NCBI GenBank assembly: GCA_036250225.1 | Contig: JAPZLL010000034.1 | Coordinates: 105,423-169,422 of the forward strand | DNA from: Cercophora sp. LCS_1 | Lineage: Eukaryota; Ascomycota; Sordariomycetes; Sordariales; Lasiosphaeriaceae | Reading direction: 5' to 3' | Length of the DNA: 64,000 nucleotides | The notes under the pieces: model-generated | Seen by the model: the letters and a program-made list of their open reading frames with translations, nothing else | Databases searched by the model: none | Told to the model about the DNA's origin: nothing | Shown: in pieces, positions 33,018 through 44,059 of the stretch | How positions within the stretch are numbered: position 1 is the stretch's first letter | Layout of the letters: each line of letters opens with the position of its first letter | Translations under genes and position numbers: made by a program

Positions 33018-34613
33018 ATGGATCACCAGCAGCCGCGAGCCGGCTCATCCCGTGACAATGAACTGTCAAACCCTTGGATCTTGATTCAAGACCACCAAGA
33101 ACCCCAACTAAAGGAGATGGCGTCAGCAAAGGAGAAAGACGAGGGCGTCAACTATGTCGTCTATGTCAAACTTCCATTCAACCGCAGGGATTTTGTCGAC
33201 CCTCCTCCGGTACGTCCTCACACTGTGCCCGTGGCAGGCAGCAGGCAACAGACAGCATCCTGACGACTTCGCAGGTTCAGTGGGATGAGAGGAAGTCGGA
33301 GGTGCTCTGGGCTCACATATCCGGATCTCAAGATGAGATTAGATGTAAGATCTCCAATTACCTGATTTATATGTTGAACACCTACTGACAAGCTATTGCA
33401 GGGGAGGAGCTGTAAGTGCCTTGCCAGGCTGCTGCACAGTGACACTGACACTGTACCATAGTGCTGCTCACTTCAATGTCACTGTCCAGTTCCTGGTCCA
33501 GATGGCCGCATTCCTGACGGAGCGCCATGCGTCGCAGCTCAGAGCCCAAATGCGCAAGATAGCAACGGTTCATGGTCCGAGTTCGAACGCCCCATCCCCA
33601 GTCCCCGGCACCGAGCCGACCGGATATCCCGTCTTCCCCACAGCCGAAGCGATACGCCGCGCCGGCTCGGCCACCGGCCGTGCCCCCTCAGCCCTATCCG
33701 CCCGCAAGGACTCACCCTTGCCCCGGAACGAGCCTGCTTTTGCTGGCCCTGCCGGACCTTCTGTCGCTAAGACCGGTATCCCGGTCCGCCCTCAGGTGTC
33801 ACGCAACTCGTCGGCCGGCACAACCGTCCCGACCACCAAGACTGGCCAAGCGACCACAGCACAACGCCGCCGTCTCCCTTCGCTCGGCATCTCGACTGCG
33901 CAAGCCACGGCCTATGACAAGAAGGAAGACCGCGAGCCCCCATCTTCCAGCCCAGTGCGCTCCACTTCCCCCAGCTCGGACTCGGACGAGTCCAGCCCTG
34001 TCCAAAGCCGCATTATTCGCCGCCCGCCCCGATTCAAGCCAGCTAAGGGGCCCAACGGAGACGACGATGACGAAGCGGAGCCAGCATTCCTGCCTTTCCA
34101 GCCGCAGCGTGGCTCGGCCTTTTCCAGCGCAGGCAGCGGCCAGGATATGGGTGCTACCGTGCGGGGTCGAGACATTAGGGATTTCGCCCGTCGTCTGCCT
34201 CTGCGTGATTCTAGCAAGGACCAATCGCAGACGTCGGACTCGTCAACATCCTCAGCTGCCATGGTGCCGCGTCGACTCGTCGGGGGTGGCCCGTTGTCGC
34301 CTCGTCGGGCGGCCGAGCTAGCTGGTCGAAGCCCCAGCGGCAAGGGCAAGGGAGTGTCGCGAGAGGGGAGCGACGGGACGCCGAGCATGGGAAGCAGTTT
34401 TAGTGATCTGGACGGTAAGTTGTTTTCAAGGTCAGCACTGGAAATCGACTAAATCAGTTTGCAGATGCTTCGGTTACTCAGTCCGCACTGGAGGAGGCCC
34501 TCGCCAGCAGAATGCAAGACGGCACTATTGGGAGTCGGATGAGCACCATAGGACAGGCGATCCGCAGTCGATATTTGCCCAAGGGCAATGGAAACAAGCC
34601 TCGAGAGGGCTGA
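33018..34613 (+). CDS. ATG29: Autophagy-related protein 29
   Basis: Five exons (33018-33209, 33275-33344, 33402-33411, 33462-34414, 34465-34613) give 457 residues; the third exon is only 10 nt. The N-terminal domain shows VVYVKLPFNRRDFVDPPPVQW, VLWAHISGSQDEIRWEELAAHF and LTERHASQLRAQ, the Atg29 signatures. The rest is long, disordered and Ser/Pro/Arg-rich, ending in an Ala/Glu helix and a short basic tail. Atg29 forms the Atg17-Atg31-Atg29 scaffold that starts the phagophore assembly site. An internal ATG at 33117 (MASAKEK) could be the true start, since many homologues begin close to the domain; the first 33 residues are otherwise unremarkable. Confidence 0.93.
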
Positions 34614-35142
34614 GGGTTACACTCTTGTCATTTGTTATCGTTGGCGTTTGGCCGGGAGGAAACCACAACGGGCTCGTTCAGCATGGTGTTGGCGTTTTGG
34701 ACAGCTACATGGACAACTACATTGCTGGGTTTGTTTTCCAGGAAGCGGGCTTGTATTGTGCACATTAGACGGCCTGGCGACGCAAGTCAGAGTATACAGC
34801 AACAGACAGACAGACATAAGTATGCCCAGCCAGCGGTTAGGTCGGGCATGTGCAGTGTTTCTCCAGAGAGGAGGGAGATTTGGTTCCACGTCGAGTGTCA
34901 CACTTTGCACCTACCTACCTACCCACCCACCCTCTTCATGCCTTGGATCGACAAACATAAGGACATGTTGTGCGCGCAGGATCGGATTTGGAGGATGGCA
35001 GCCCCAAAGCACAAAACTTGGCCCGCCCGCCCGAGGTTGCCGCTCTACGCGCGTCAAAAACATCAAAACATTGCTTTTTTTGCGCGTCTGAACCCTTGCG
35101 CGCAACAAACGGCCCACTCCTCCACCTGTCTGAGACGCTCTG

Positions 35143-35308
35143 GTGCGACCCGAAGCACCAGGACACGATTTTGTGCAACGTCAATGTCCACTCTGTGCGA
35201 CGTGAAGCTCGTCGATGTCGAATTTTGTGCGACGTGAAGCTCGTCCATGTCGAATTTTGTGCGACGTGAGAAGACGTCGATGTCCACTTTGTGTAACGCG
35301 AGACCTGG
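35143..35308 (+). repeat. Tandem array of about five 32-bp units
   Basis: Units start GTGCGACGTGAAGC or variants at 35143, 35173, 35195, 35227, 35259 and 35291. The spacings are 30, 22, 32, 32 and 32 bp. The two central units differ at a single base, while the outer ones are decayed. The array is not in a coding frame of any supported gene. Confidence 0.9.
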
Positions 35309-36586
35309 TTCTGGCGTGCGTTGGCGCCGGAGACGATGTTGTCTCAGACACATGGGCTGGGTGGGACTGGGGTGGTTGATTCGTTCGCTGGTGGGCCGGG
35401 CGTCGGCCAGTCGAGCAGCTGGGAAATCCGGGCGGAGGTCCCCCTCTCGACTCGACACACGCCGGGCTCCCCTTCGGTTCCGACGTCGCTCTGTTCGAAG
35501 CCGAGGCCGGGACTCGGTCTGCTTGGGTCTGGGAACACCGTCCTGGGCTGACCAATGCGGGTTCGGGTTTAACTGCGAGGCTTGATCGGTGCATTTCCGG
35601 GCTACGAGAATGTCATGGATGGATGGCCACGTCAGCCGGAGGTACGGATACATGCGGAGAGATGCCGTTCTTGACTGGTCCGGAATTCGGTATACCGTGC
35701 CCGGAAATACTGGCTCCCGGCTTCGAGGACTGTACCGGCAGATGTTGAGTCTTTGCGCGCCTGCCCCAGAGTTGTGTCGAACCCGCGGTAGCCGGGGCAC
35801 ACCGGTCTCCGGGGGGGTACCGGTGCTAGACGACCCGCACTGTGGCGCCGGCGTCGGTCAACTGTGCCCGGACATCTGAAGTCACTTACTGGGCTCCGGC
35901 CCCGGCCCAACTCTACCGTTCCGATTCCTATCCGATGCACATGGCCTTTTACATGTCCGTCTTGGGTTGAAGTACTGTGCATCCGCGGTAGTCGGAGGCG
36001 CACGGGTATCCCTGGGGAGCTGCACTTTGACTTGACGATTACTTTGGGGTACTTTGTTGGAACTTCTTGAGCTCGACCCGGCTCTCCGTTTCGCCCTCAA
36101 CGGCGCCGGCGGAGACCGTATTTTCTCTTTTTGCGCGCCTGCCACATCTCAGCAACTCTGCGGGAACCCGAGGTATCTCATGCTCGAGTGTTTGCTCTCT
36201 CCGGCCGCTTACATGCCGGTCTTTGGTGATGATCTCTGTTCGGGTCATGTTCTGGCCCTCCGGTTACCACGGGTGGAGCAGTCGCTTTCCAATTCGCCCT
36301 CATCGGCTTCACCTGGGTAGACAGGTCGTAGAGAACAAGACGACTGCCTTTCATGCCGTCTCGCGGTTTGAGCTCATCCTCACGAGGGAATATACTCAGG
36401 TCTGTCAAGCTGGTACACCAGACCTGTGATGCCGCCAGGTGATATCTGGATTATCCCTCTCCCTTGGCACATCCGCACCAAAGGACTCTTCTCTGGGGAA
36501 GCAAGGGTGTCTCGAGAGCCAAGACGTGGTCCTCCAGCTGCCGATCTCGACCTAAAAGCTTGTGTAGTCTGATCTTTGCTCGCCCG

Positions 36587-39100
36587 GTTCCTGTAGCCAC
36601 GCCCAGGGGTCAGGAACTGGGGCTGAGGTGCTGTTGTTTCTGTCTGCTGAGTGCCAAGCGCCAGCTCAGATTCCACCCCCCAAGGGGTCTGTGTTCTTCG
36701 CCGGGTTCAAAATCCCACAAACTTGCATTCGCCGGCTTTATTTTTCACGCCTAGGGGTCATGAACTTGTGGGAAAGATGACGTTGTTTGTCTCCCTTTCC
36801 TCGAATGAGGCTTCCTCTCTATGCTAGATTTCCCATGCCTGGGGGTTGGAACTCTTTGCCTGGTTCAAAGTTTTCCTCGCCGGGTTCAAACTTGCATTTC
36901 GCCGGGTTCCTGCTTCCACGCCCGAGGGTTGAAATAGGTTCTGTTCCATCCAATGCTTGTCTCTCGTTCTGTGTCTTCCGGAATCAAGACGCCCACTCCA
37001 GGGGGTTCAAGTTACGTACACCGGGCTCGCATCTCTCGAACTTTACATTCGCTGGGTTCAAACTTGCTCACGCCGGGTTCAAAAATCCCTCAGAAGTTTG
37101 CTCGCCGGGTTCAACTTTTTTTTCGCCGGGTTCATGATCACACACCCGGTGTTTGTGTCGTTTTCAGTCAAGTTTGCTGTTTCGCTCAATCCAACTGGCC
37201 CTCCAGGTTGGATCTCCTACGGCATGGGGTTCAATTCTCTCGCCGGGTTCGAAAGTTCAAAACTTGCGCTCGCCGGGTTCGTAGCCTCACACCCCGGGTC
37301 CCGGGTCCCAGGTCCCAGGGCCATGGTGTCAGGAACAGACGTGTTGGCTTGGTATGTCCTCATCTATTTCCTCCCAAGAGAGCTCGCTCCACGACCAAAG
37401 CGTCCGAGGTTCTTAGAGCGTGGTCTCTCGTTTCCTGCCCTGCTAGAGAGATCACCTTACGCTTAGAACGCTGCCAACCTCAATGTTGAACTTGTATTTG
37501 TGCTTTTTCCCTGGGGGAGGTCCTCGATGACCTCGAAGATGTCTTGCTTCACAGAGATCCAAACTCACACGCCCGAGTGTCTGCATGTCCCATCAGCGTT
37601 ACCCCGCATCTGATTCCGAAGAACCCTTCGCCGGGTTCATGTCCCTATACCCAGTCGTTGCGATGTCCTGCCAAAGTCCTGGTTTGCTTTGCTGGACAAT
37701 TCTCTTCGGGTCCAAAACTCACACGCCGGGCGTTGATGTTCGCTCGCCGGGTTCACGTTGTGCTCGCCGGGTTCGATTTCTCCTTGGCGCACATCAGAAT
37801 GCAATAAGTCCTTGCGGCACCTTTCAGGGTGACGAGTCAGAATTGCAGGCAAGCAATAGTTTCTGCATGTGCAGAGAACCTCCGTGAGGCCGGCGAGCGT
37901 CCTGTGATTTGGCTGGATGGGCACAAGACTGACTGTCTGGGCGCAAGAAGACGACTGAGACTCGCAGTTGAGATGCGCCGATCTTTGGCAAACTCCAACC
38001 AGCCATTCTCAAGTCCTAGTTACCTAGGTGTTCTTCCGCACAAGAATGGGCAAGCAGCTTGCTCTTTGCTTTTTCCGTACGACGTCGCCGTGAACTGTAA
38101 TCGGTCCGCGGAGCAGACCCGGAGGTCTCAGGTATCAACGGTGGTCCGGCAGGGAACCGGCCGTGGCGGGGTGATATCCGAGCAAACGCATTGACCCGAC
38201 GGCTTGCGGCGGGCCTCCAAGTCACCCTGCCGCTCCAGGCTGCGTGATTTGACGGGAGTTGAGCGTCCGGTCTGCTGGTAGTCCAGCCGCTTTTTGGGCC
38301 GGCGTTGTCACAACTCAGAGGACACTGAGTTTGTGGCGTCCGCCGCTCACCCCGCGCGTCGTGTTTGCTTTCTCCCTGGCCAGGCATCTGAGCATTCATT
38401 CGCCGGACTCCAGAGACACAACGCACACGTCCCGACCGGTCAACTGAATCCTTGCACGACCGGTGTAGAAATTCCCTCACCAAATTGGATGGTTTGAAGT
38501 ATCTTGTATCGCCTAGTTCAACGCCTGGAGGTTTCAAAGGCATCTCTCAAAGAGGCCAATGTCGGGGCCGGATTTCTGTCCTGGGTCGAGTCGAAGGACC
38601 TTGCACAATACCTACCCCGCCCTTCACTCTGGCCAGGAACTCGTGTGGACAAGTGCTGCTGTCTGTCTAGACGTCGCAATCTGGCTTGTTTGCTCGATGT
38701 GTTCAAGCACGCTGTTCGGAATATCTTCCCCCCTCAAGCAAGAGCTCTGGGCAGTCGCTCGCCGGGTTTGAGTGTTGATGAATGGGAGTGTCTTGTATCC
38801 CCTGCAGCCACGCAGGTGCCCCCCTCCCAGTCAGGCCTCTTTGCTCGCCGGGTTCGAAAATCCCTCGCCGGGTTCGGTTTGGCAGCAGAGGGGCCTCGCC
38901 GGCCTCAATTCCTTTGCTCGGCATGAGCGCCCCTCCTGACCCCACCATGAGACCTCAGAACGCACAGCCGGTGAGATGACGAGCAGACACATGAACCATA
39001 TGCCATGTTTTGCTCCTGGTTGTGAACGTGGTGGAGAGCCCATCTCTTGCTGCATGTCAAGTCACCTCTTGAGCTCACCGGGTTCGAAAGCTCGCCGGTC
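36587..39100 (+). repeat. CGCCGGGTTC repeat field
   Basis: The exact 10-mer CGCCGGGTTC starts at 36699, 36878, 36900, 37071, 37103, 37124, 37241, 37271, 37629, 37745, 37765, 38846 and 38866, all on the plus strand. Near copies lie at 37050, 38401, 38760 and 39076. Most copies are preceded by TT or CT and followed by AAA, ATG or GAA. Neighbours sit 20-22 or 30-32 bp apart, which points to a decayed minisatellite of about 21 bp with consensus near CAAACTTGCTCGCCGGGTTC. A second motif, CACGCCYRGGGGT, accompanies it near 36.60, 36.75, 36.83 and 36.92 kb. Confidence 0.88.
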
Positions 39101-41341
39101 TCCGATATCTTGCAGCTCGAGTTCAGCCCCGTGTCCGCCAAGCTGTTTGCTTGCATGCCTGTGCAGTTCCTCGACTGGAGAATGACTTTCTTTCCTCGAA
39201 CGATCTGGCCATGCCGGACCGCCCGGCAGGGGTTTTTTCTCCGGCGAGATCTTGAGCGGTTGATTGGTCTGGCGAGGAGACCAGCGAGCGCGCTTGGCGA
39301 GCCGTCTGGGGGACAGGGGATGGATGCCCCGTCTCTGGTTTACTCAAAGAGGAAAGGGATTCACCGCAGCGATGAAGCAAGGTGCGGCTCGCTCGCTTCG
39401 CGCGCTTGCTTGCGGAAATCCAGGCTTTGGCTGAGGCAGATATCAGCTCGCAGAATGCTGTCGTTGGTAGTCCTGCCTTGGCAGTCTGGGGCCAAGTGGG
39501 GGACGTTTGGAAGGGACGGCCCGCAAACCACAACAACCGGGAAATTTGGCTCGGGGCGGGCCTGTCCTAGCCGGAGGAAAATCTCCGATGACATCTGACG
39601 TTCAGATCGCGAGGGGAGAATGACTGGAATCCTGTCACTTCGCTTCAATGAACTGCACTTCGTCGTTGTTTTGTTTGCTTGGTTGACCTCATGCGCCTCG
39701 AAGCACACACCACGAGACGAGTCAACCATCGAGTTCTGCCGAACCAAAGCCGTCACCGATCAAGATCGGGGACAGGACCGCCGTTCAACCGCCAGCCGAT
39801 AACAAAGAGCAAGCGTCGAAAAGCGTCGAACAGCGTCGAGAAGCTCTCTACCCATCGTCTCCACCGGTCGCTGCAACCACAGAGTCCAGACTCCCAATCC
39901 ACTTCACCGGTCCGTGCAACGACCCGACCACCACCACTGATTGCTAAGCTTTCGAGCAGTTCAGTTATCGCGAAGAGCACTTTCCGGCGGGTTAGTGGCA
40001 TGATTATCAAAAGATCGAATCCCGGAGGACCGGAGACATAGCCGATACCACCATGCATCACGGCCTCGAACCATACTTCAACCAATGTGGGGTTTCAAAT
40101 TTTTGACGGCGATGATTCCGACTGCAGTTTGATAGGGAGAGATAATGTCGAATCTGCTTGCCCAGGACTCCGCGGAACTTTGGGTCGCAACACTTCGGAG
40201 ATCCCTCCGACTTTGATGATTAGAGTGAAGTACGGTTCTCGCAGCGAGAGGGTTGCAGTTTGCGTCACGGTTGTGCGAGCAAACGAATCATTCTGCCTCA
40301 TACGTCGACGGCGATTTTTCCGATCACGTCTCATTGGGAAACCATCTCGCCATCCTGAGCCAGACGACGACATCTTCGGGCAGAAATACGGGCACGGAGG
40401 TACATTTCCGGGATAATCTTGAGCAGAAACGCAACAAAACAACAAACAGCGGTCGAGGAAACCGGCCTGAGCACGGGGAGTCAACTCCAAGTGGCCAGCG
40501 ACTTTGTCCCCAAGCCCAACCTCTTGCTTGATCTTTTGGGACGCATTGCTGCCCAACTTCATTTTTTTTTTCCGCCCCCAATTGCTGCCCAACTTTACCG
40601 TTCGAGCTCTCGTCCGGAAACCGCCTGACCCTCATTGTCTAACCTCTGATCGTCTTCCCTCTCATCTTGTCACTCTCATTGAAACGTTGATGGAAGAAGG
40701 ATTCGGGTCCGGGAACAGGTATACCGCCGTTATACCGGAGTCTTTTTTGAATCTTCAAGATCGCTCTCTTGCGTTCAACAACGACGCAACCTGCAGGTAG
40801 AATTACCCTAAGAGCCAGCAGGTGCTTGCTGCTTCACGACGTTGGAAGCTTCAAAAGCGCGGAAGGCATCCGGTCTGGGATCTATCAACAGTTACAACCC
40901 TTGGGGCGTCGTTGGGCCCGACCGTCTGGCCTCTCGTCTGAATACTCTCTCGGGATTGAACCCAGAGGGTATGATCAGTCAAGACATTGATCATTACAGT
41001 TTCTTGTGCATGTGCCGGTGACTGACGAGTGATTCCTAGTCTTTAATTTCGACGCAACATCGTTCTTGGTCCCTTTGGTTTGGTACGCCCCTGGAGTGCG
41101 ATTCCGGGCTGCAATCAACAATCATAAGCACCAAGAGAGCCGGGTTCATCTTCTACCTAGCCCATTGCTGGTCAGGCAACCGCTCTGGTCACCTTGTCTA
41201 CCTGGTACACAGAAACGAGAACCACGCAAACAAACATCTATGTTTGCCTTCACCTGGAGGCCTCGATGATCCAAGTTGTTCCAATCTCTTTCTTGTACCT
41301 CTTCTAACTCTGACCCATCGAGATGTCAGGTGCCAGGGGGG

Positions 41342-41974
41342 CTACTTGGCATAGTAGGGATTGGCGGGTATCTCTTGTTCCTCTTCTTTGCGTGTGTTAG
41401 CACTTCCTGTCATTGACTCTTTGGTGCGATCCCAGGTTGTCCATGTGGACAGAAAGGGAGAAGGCGAACCTTCAATGGACAGCTTACCTTCAGGAAGAGG
41501 CCTCGGCTTGGACGTTTGCTTTGGTTGCTTATACGGATCCTTCCAGTGAACGTAGTGCCAAAGCGGGCGCATTCCAACCTTCGCAGCCTCTAGATTGCCA
41601 GGCGTGACCTGATCAGTTTGGTGACTGACAACTCTCGAGATCAAGTTGACCTCACTATCACCAATCTTTGGGTTGGCAGAGTTCTGAGCAGGTGTGCCGT
41701 CCTTCAGTTCGATCGTCTCGCCTTCCACTGTGGCTGCGACTCCCTCCGCCCGTTCCTTTTCTTGATTCTTTATGTCGGTCTCGCGACGGAGATGAAGATT
41801 GCGGCAATAGAAGACGAGCCCGACGGCGGTGAGGAATATGACAAGGGTGGCAACCACGACAGCAATCTCGGAGGCGCTCAGCGCATAGGAGTTTGAGTCT
41901 CCACCCAAGCGAGTGCTGGTATCCTGCGAGGTTTGATTCCATTTCGAATCGGCGCCATTGCTGTACCCAGCCAT
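41342..41974 (-). CDS. Small single-pass membrane protein of unknown function
   Basis: An uninterrupted frame of 210 residues. The first 30 residues are polar. A single hydrophobic helix at about 36-57 (EIAVVVATLVIFLTAVGLVFYC) is followed at once by RNLHLRR, so the C-terminal 150 residues should face the cytosol. That part is hydrophilic, with a conserved-looking aromatic patch MRPLWHYVHWKDPYKQPKQ. No signal peptide or known domain is recognised. It is the only convincing frame in the repeat-rich stretch. A GTAAGC after PLPEG could be a donor of an intron, so the C-terminus is uncertain. I do not propose a function. Confidence 0.6.
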   Translation of the reverse strand: MAGYSNGADSKWNQTSQDTSTRLGGDSNSYALSASEIAVVVATLVIFLTAVGLVFYCRNLHLRRETDIKNQEKERAEGVAATVEGETIELKDGTPAQNSANPKIGDSEVNLISRVVSHQTDQVTPGNLEAAKVGMRPLWHYVHWKDPYKQPKQTSKPRPLPEGKLSIEGSPSPFLSTWTTWDRTKESMTGSANTRKEEEQEIPANPYYAK

Positions 41975-43145
41975 CGTGGCGGCCTAGATCCCGTCAGCGG
42001 TCGAAACTAGTGTCGGCTCCCGTCCTCGGGGGAGAGCAACAGGGGTAAAAATACCTTCGTATCGGAACGGACGGGAAGCAAGCAGAGAATGTTGGCTCTG
42101 GGAGATAGCAAACAGGCAGGAGCGATGGACTAGGAAGATTTCCTGACGGGCCGGGCTGGACTTGCCGCTTTGCTTGAAGCAAACAACGGAGATGTCAAAA
42201 TGGCGAGTACGGCTGCATTTTAGAGAAGCACATCGGATCGAAAAATCGAGCTCGGGGTGGATGGAGATGGTCGCACAGGGAAACGTCTCTGAAGATTTCA
42301 GACGAATTTGCCGGCAATTTTTTGGGCGTCACAACCACCGCGATCCGAGAGTCGGCCCACCGCCCTCGCGGAGAAGGAGCGAGACATGTCTGCTGATGAG
42401 TTGCATTCATCGAGTTTGAAAGCGTCCCCATCTCTCACTTAGCTTGTTCTCCAGACGAGAACACGCTGAACAATTTTATGGAATCTGTCGCCCTCAAGCG
42501 GCCGAGATATTGACTCTTCGGGTCACGACATCATCAGTGGCAGCGTCTCATGCACGACGCCGGCCACTGCAGCTGCCCCAACCTGTCAAATGCAGAAGCC
42601 AATGTCGTACCTGGATTCCCAGTTCTCGTCTTCTCTTTGAAACCGCGGTCTCTCGCAGCTTAGCTCCGTTTGAGACAAGTCCTCAGGATCCCTGACAGCT
42701 CCAACCCAGCCCGCAATGGCGGTTTGCTTGGTGCGTAAGCGGGATATGGCATCACGATGGCTGCAACAACGCGTTACGGGACGCCGTAAAACTTCTTGTC
42801 ATGTTGAAGGCGACGAATCCCAACGATCTGGGGGAGCACACCACGATCCATGGGGAGCACACGGTCTCATCCAACTACCTCCCTGGCTTGCTCACACAGG
42901 TCAGCCGTATCACCGCCAAAGCGGCTCAATCGGCCTAACTGAGTCTTTGACATCCAGCCTGCAAAAGGGGGACGGAATTGCTAACGTCTTCGGGCAGGCC
43001 TATTGGTGACCAGAGTGTTACGGTGAGGGTTTCGAGGACTCTCTTCACGCCTACTGGAGGCGAACTCTGTGTGCAAGACCGCACGGAGGAAACTCACGAT
43101 TGCCTCAGCCACCTATTCGTGGAACATTGCATACACCCTAGCGAA
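41975..43145. other. Spacer with possible 5' remains of the decayed multidomain gene
   Basis: No intact frame. From about 42.77 kb the sequence can be translated in pieces that look like the N-terminus of the methyltransferase remnant (for instance LPGLLTQVSRITAKAAQ), interrupted by stops. The pseudogene may therefore begin several hundred bases before 43146. Confidence 0.4.
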
Positions 43146-44059
43146 ATGGCCACTCTCGATGCTCTCAAGCCGGAACTTCGGGCTAGGGTTGCCCCAGCAA
43201 CGCGCCCCCTGAAGCTATCCGATGCACAATACAGCGTTGGCTTTGACGTTCTATCGAAAGGGACGAACAATTACCAAGATTTCATCATCCCCCAGCTTTC
43301 CAATCTCCTCGAATCATACCTCCCCTTCAACGATTGACTTTCCATTCTAGAGGTTGGACCTGGCCCTGAAAGCGTTCTTGGCAAGCTTCCCCTCAACCTG
43401 AGACGACAAATCGGCACGTATACTGCGCTGGAGCCAATGGCATATTCGCACCATCATTGATAAAATGGCTTCAACCACCCTCAGGCATAGAACGTCCACT
43501 TCCTTGTCTGAGCGGGCGTCCCAAAGTTCAGCAGATCCCATTCACCCTCGACGAGAACCCATTTTCAGACCATGAGAAGTTCGACCTCATTATTTTTTGC
43601 CATAGTATGTATGGTATGAGTGAAAAATACAAGTTCGTCGAAAAGGCGCTAGAGCTGCTGGTTGAACGACCCGACCCCTGCAGGGACGGAGCAGTGGTTG
43701 TCTTCCATCGCGACAGTATCTTGGACTTTGGCGGCTTGGTCAGCTTGAAGGCGGCGTTATTCCCAACCGGCGAAGTTTCTGTGGAGGATGGCGACGGAAC
43801 CTTGGATTCGTTCGCTTCTCTCGTCGCCGGTTGTAACGCCCATGATCATCTCCAGAGTGATTGGCGAAGCATTTGCCGAAACATGGCTCACCGAGTCGAA
43901 CGTCAACAGATGCGACTCTCTTTCAGCCTGCCCGAGATCATGGTTATGTTCATGCGGCATTCGGGAAAACTACCCGAGTTGCTAGAGCGGGTGTCGTTCC
44001 ATGCAGGGGGGAAAGTGGTAAAAAACGAGAGGCTACCCTTCATCGTGCTGCTGGCGTAG
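43146..44059 (+). pseudogene. SAM-dependent methyltransferase segment (first part of a broken multidomain gene)
   Basis: Starting MATLDALKPELRARVAP, the frame runs to TGA at 43335-43337 and resumes in frame with LSILEVGPGPESVLG, the glycine-rich AdoMet-binding motif I. Near 43430, in GAGCCAATGGC, one base is missing relative to the protein's continuity. A different frame then carries FDLIIFCHSMYGM, ELLVERPDPCRDGAVVVFHRDS and the rest of a class I methyltransferase fold to about 44020. Another one-base deletion in an AAAAAC tract near 44022 shifts the frame into the FAD-domain segment. With at least one nonsense change and two frameshifts it cannot be translated as is. It probably was the N-terminal domain of one large enzyme, together with the next two entries. 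Confidence 0.75.

Larger units (their letters stand above)
34614..41341. other. 6.7-kb repeat-rich, gene-free region
   Basis: No intact gene is supported over this stretch. It is not AT-rich, so it does not look like heavily RIP-mutated DNA. It contains a 32-bp tandem array at 35.1-35.3 kb and a field of short motifs at 36.6-39.1 kb (separate entries). Long frames on either strand simply translate repeats. A short segment at about 40.88-41.0 kb translates to NPWGVVGPDRLASRLN-like text and could be a protein relic, but I cannot place it. Confidence 0.5.

Noticed and set aside
35063..35800. A 245-codon minus-strand frame with internal repeats
   Set aside because: The internal repeats are only the translation of the 32-bp tandem array.
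36787..37489. Overlapping frames with SPGS, FAGF and ARRV repeats
   Set aside because: The same DNA motif appears in all three frames, so the protein repeats are a by-product of the CGCCGGGTTC field.
36690..38880. Possible tRNA genes from GGTTCAAAATCC-like motifs
   Set aside because: Extra bases in the T-loop, no A box and no acceptor stem pairing.
40095..40592. A 165-codon minus-strand frame
   Set aside because: No domain, lies in the repeat-rich block and contains short internal duplications (TTGCTGCCCAACTT).
34614..41341. Heavily RIP-mutated transposon relics
   Set aside because: The region is not AT-rich and no reverse transcriptase, integrase or transposase motif could be read on either strand.
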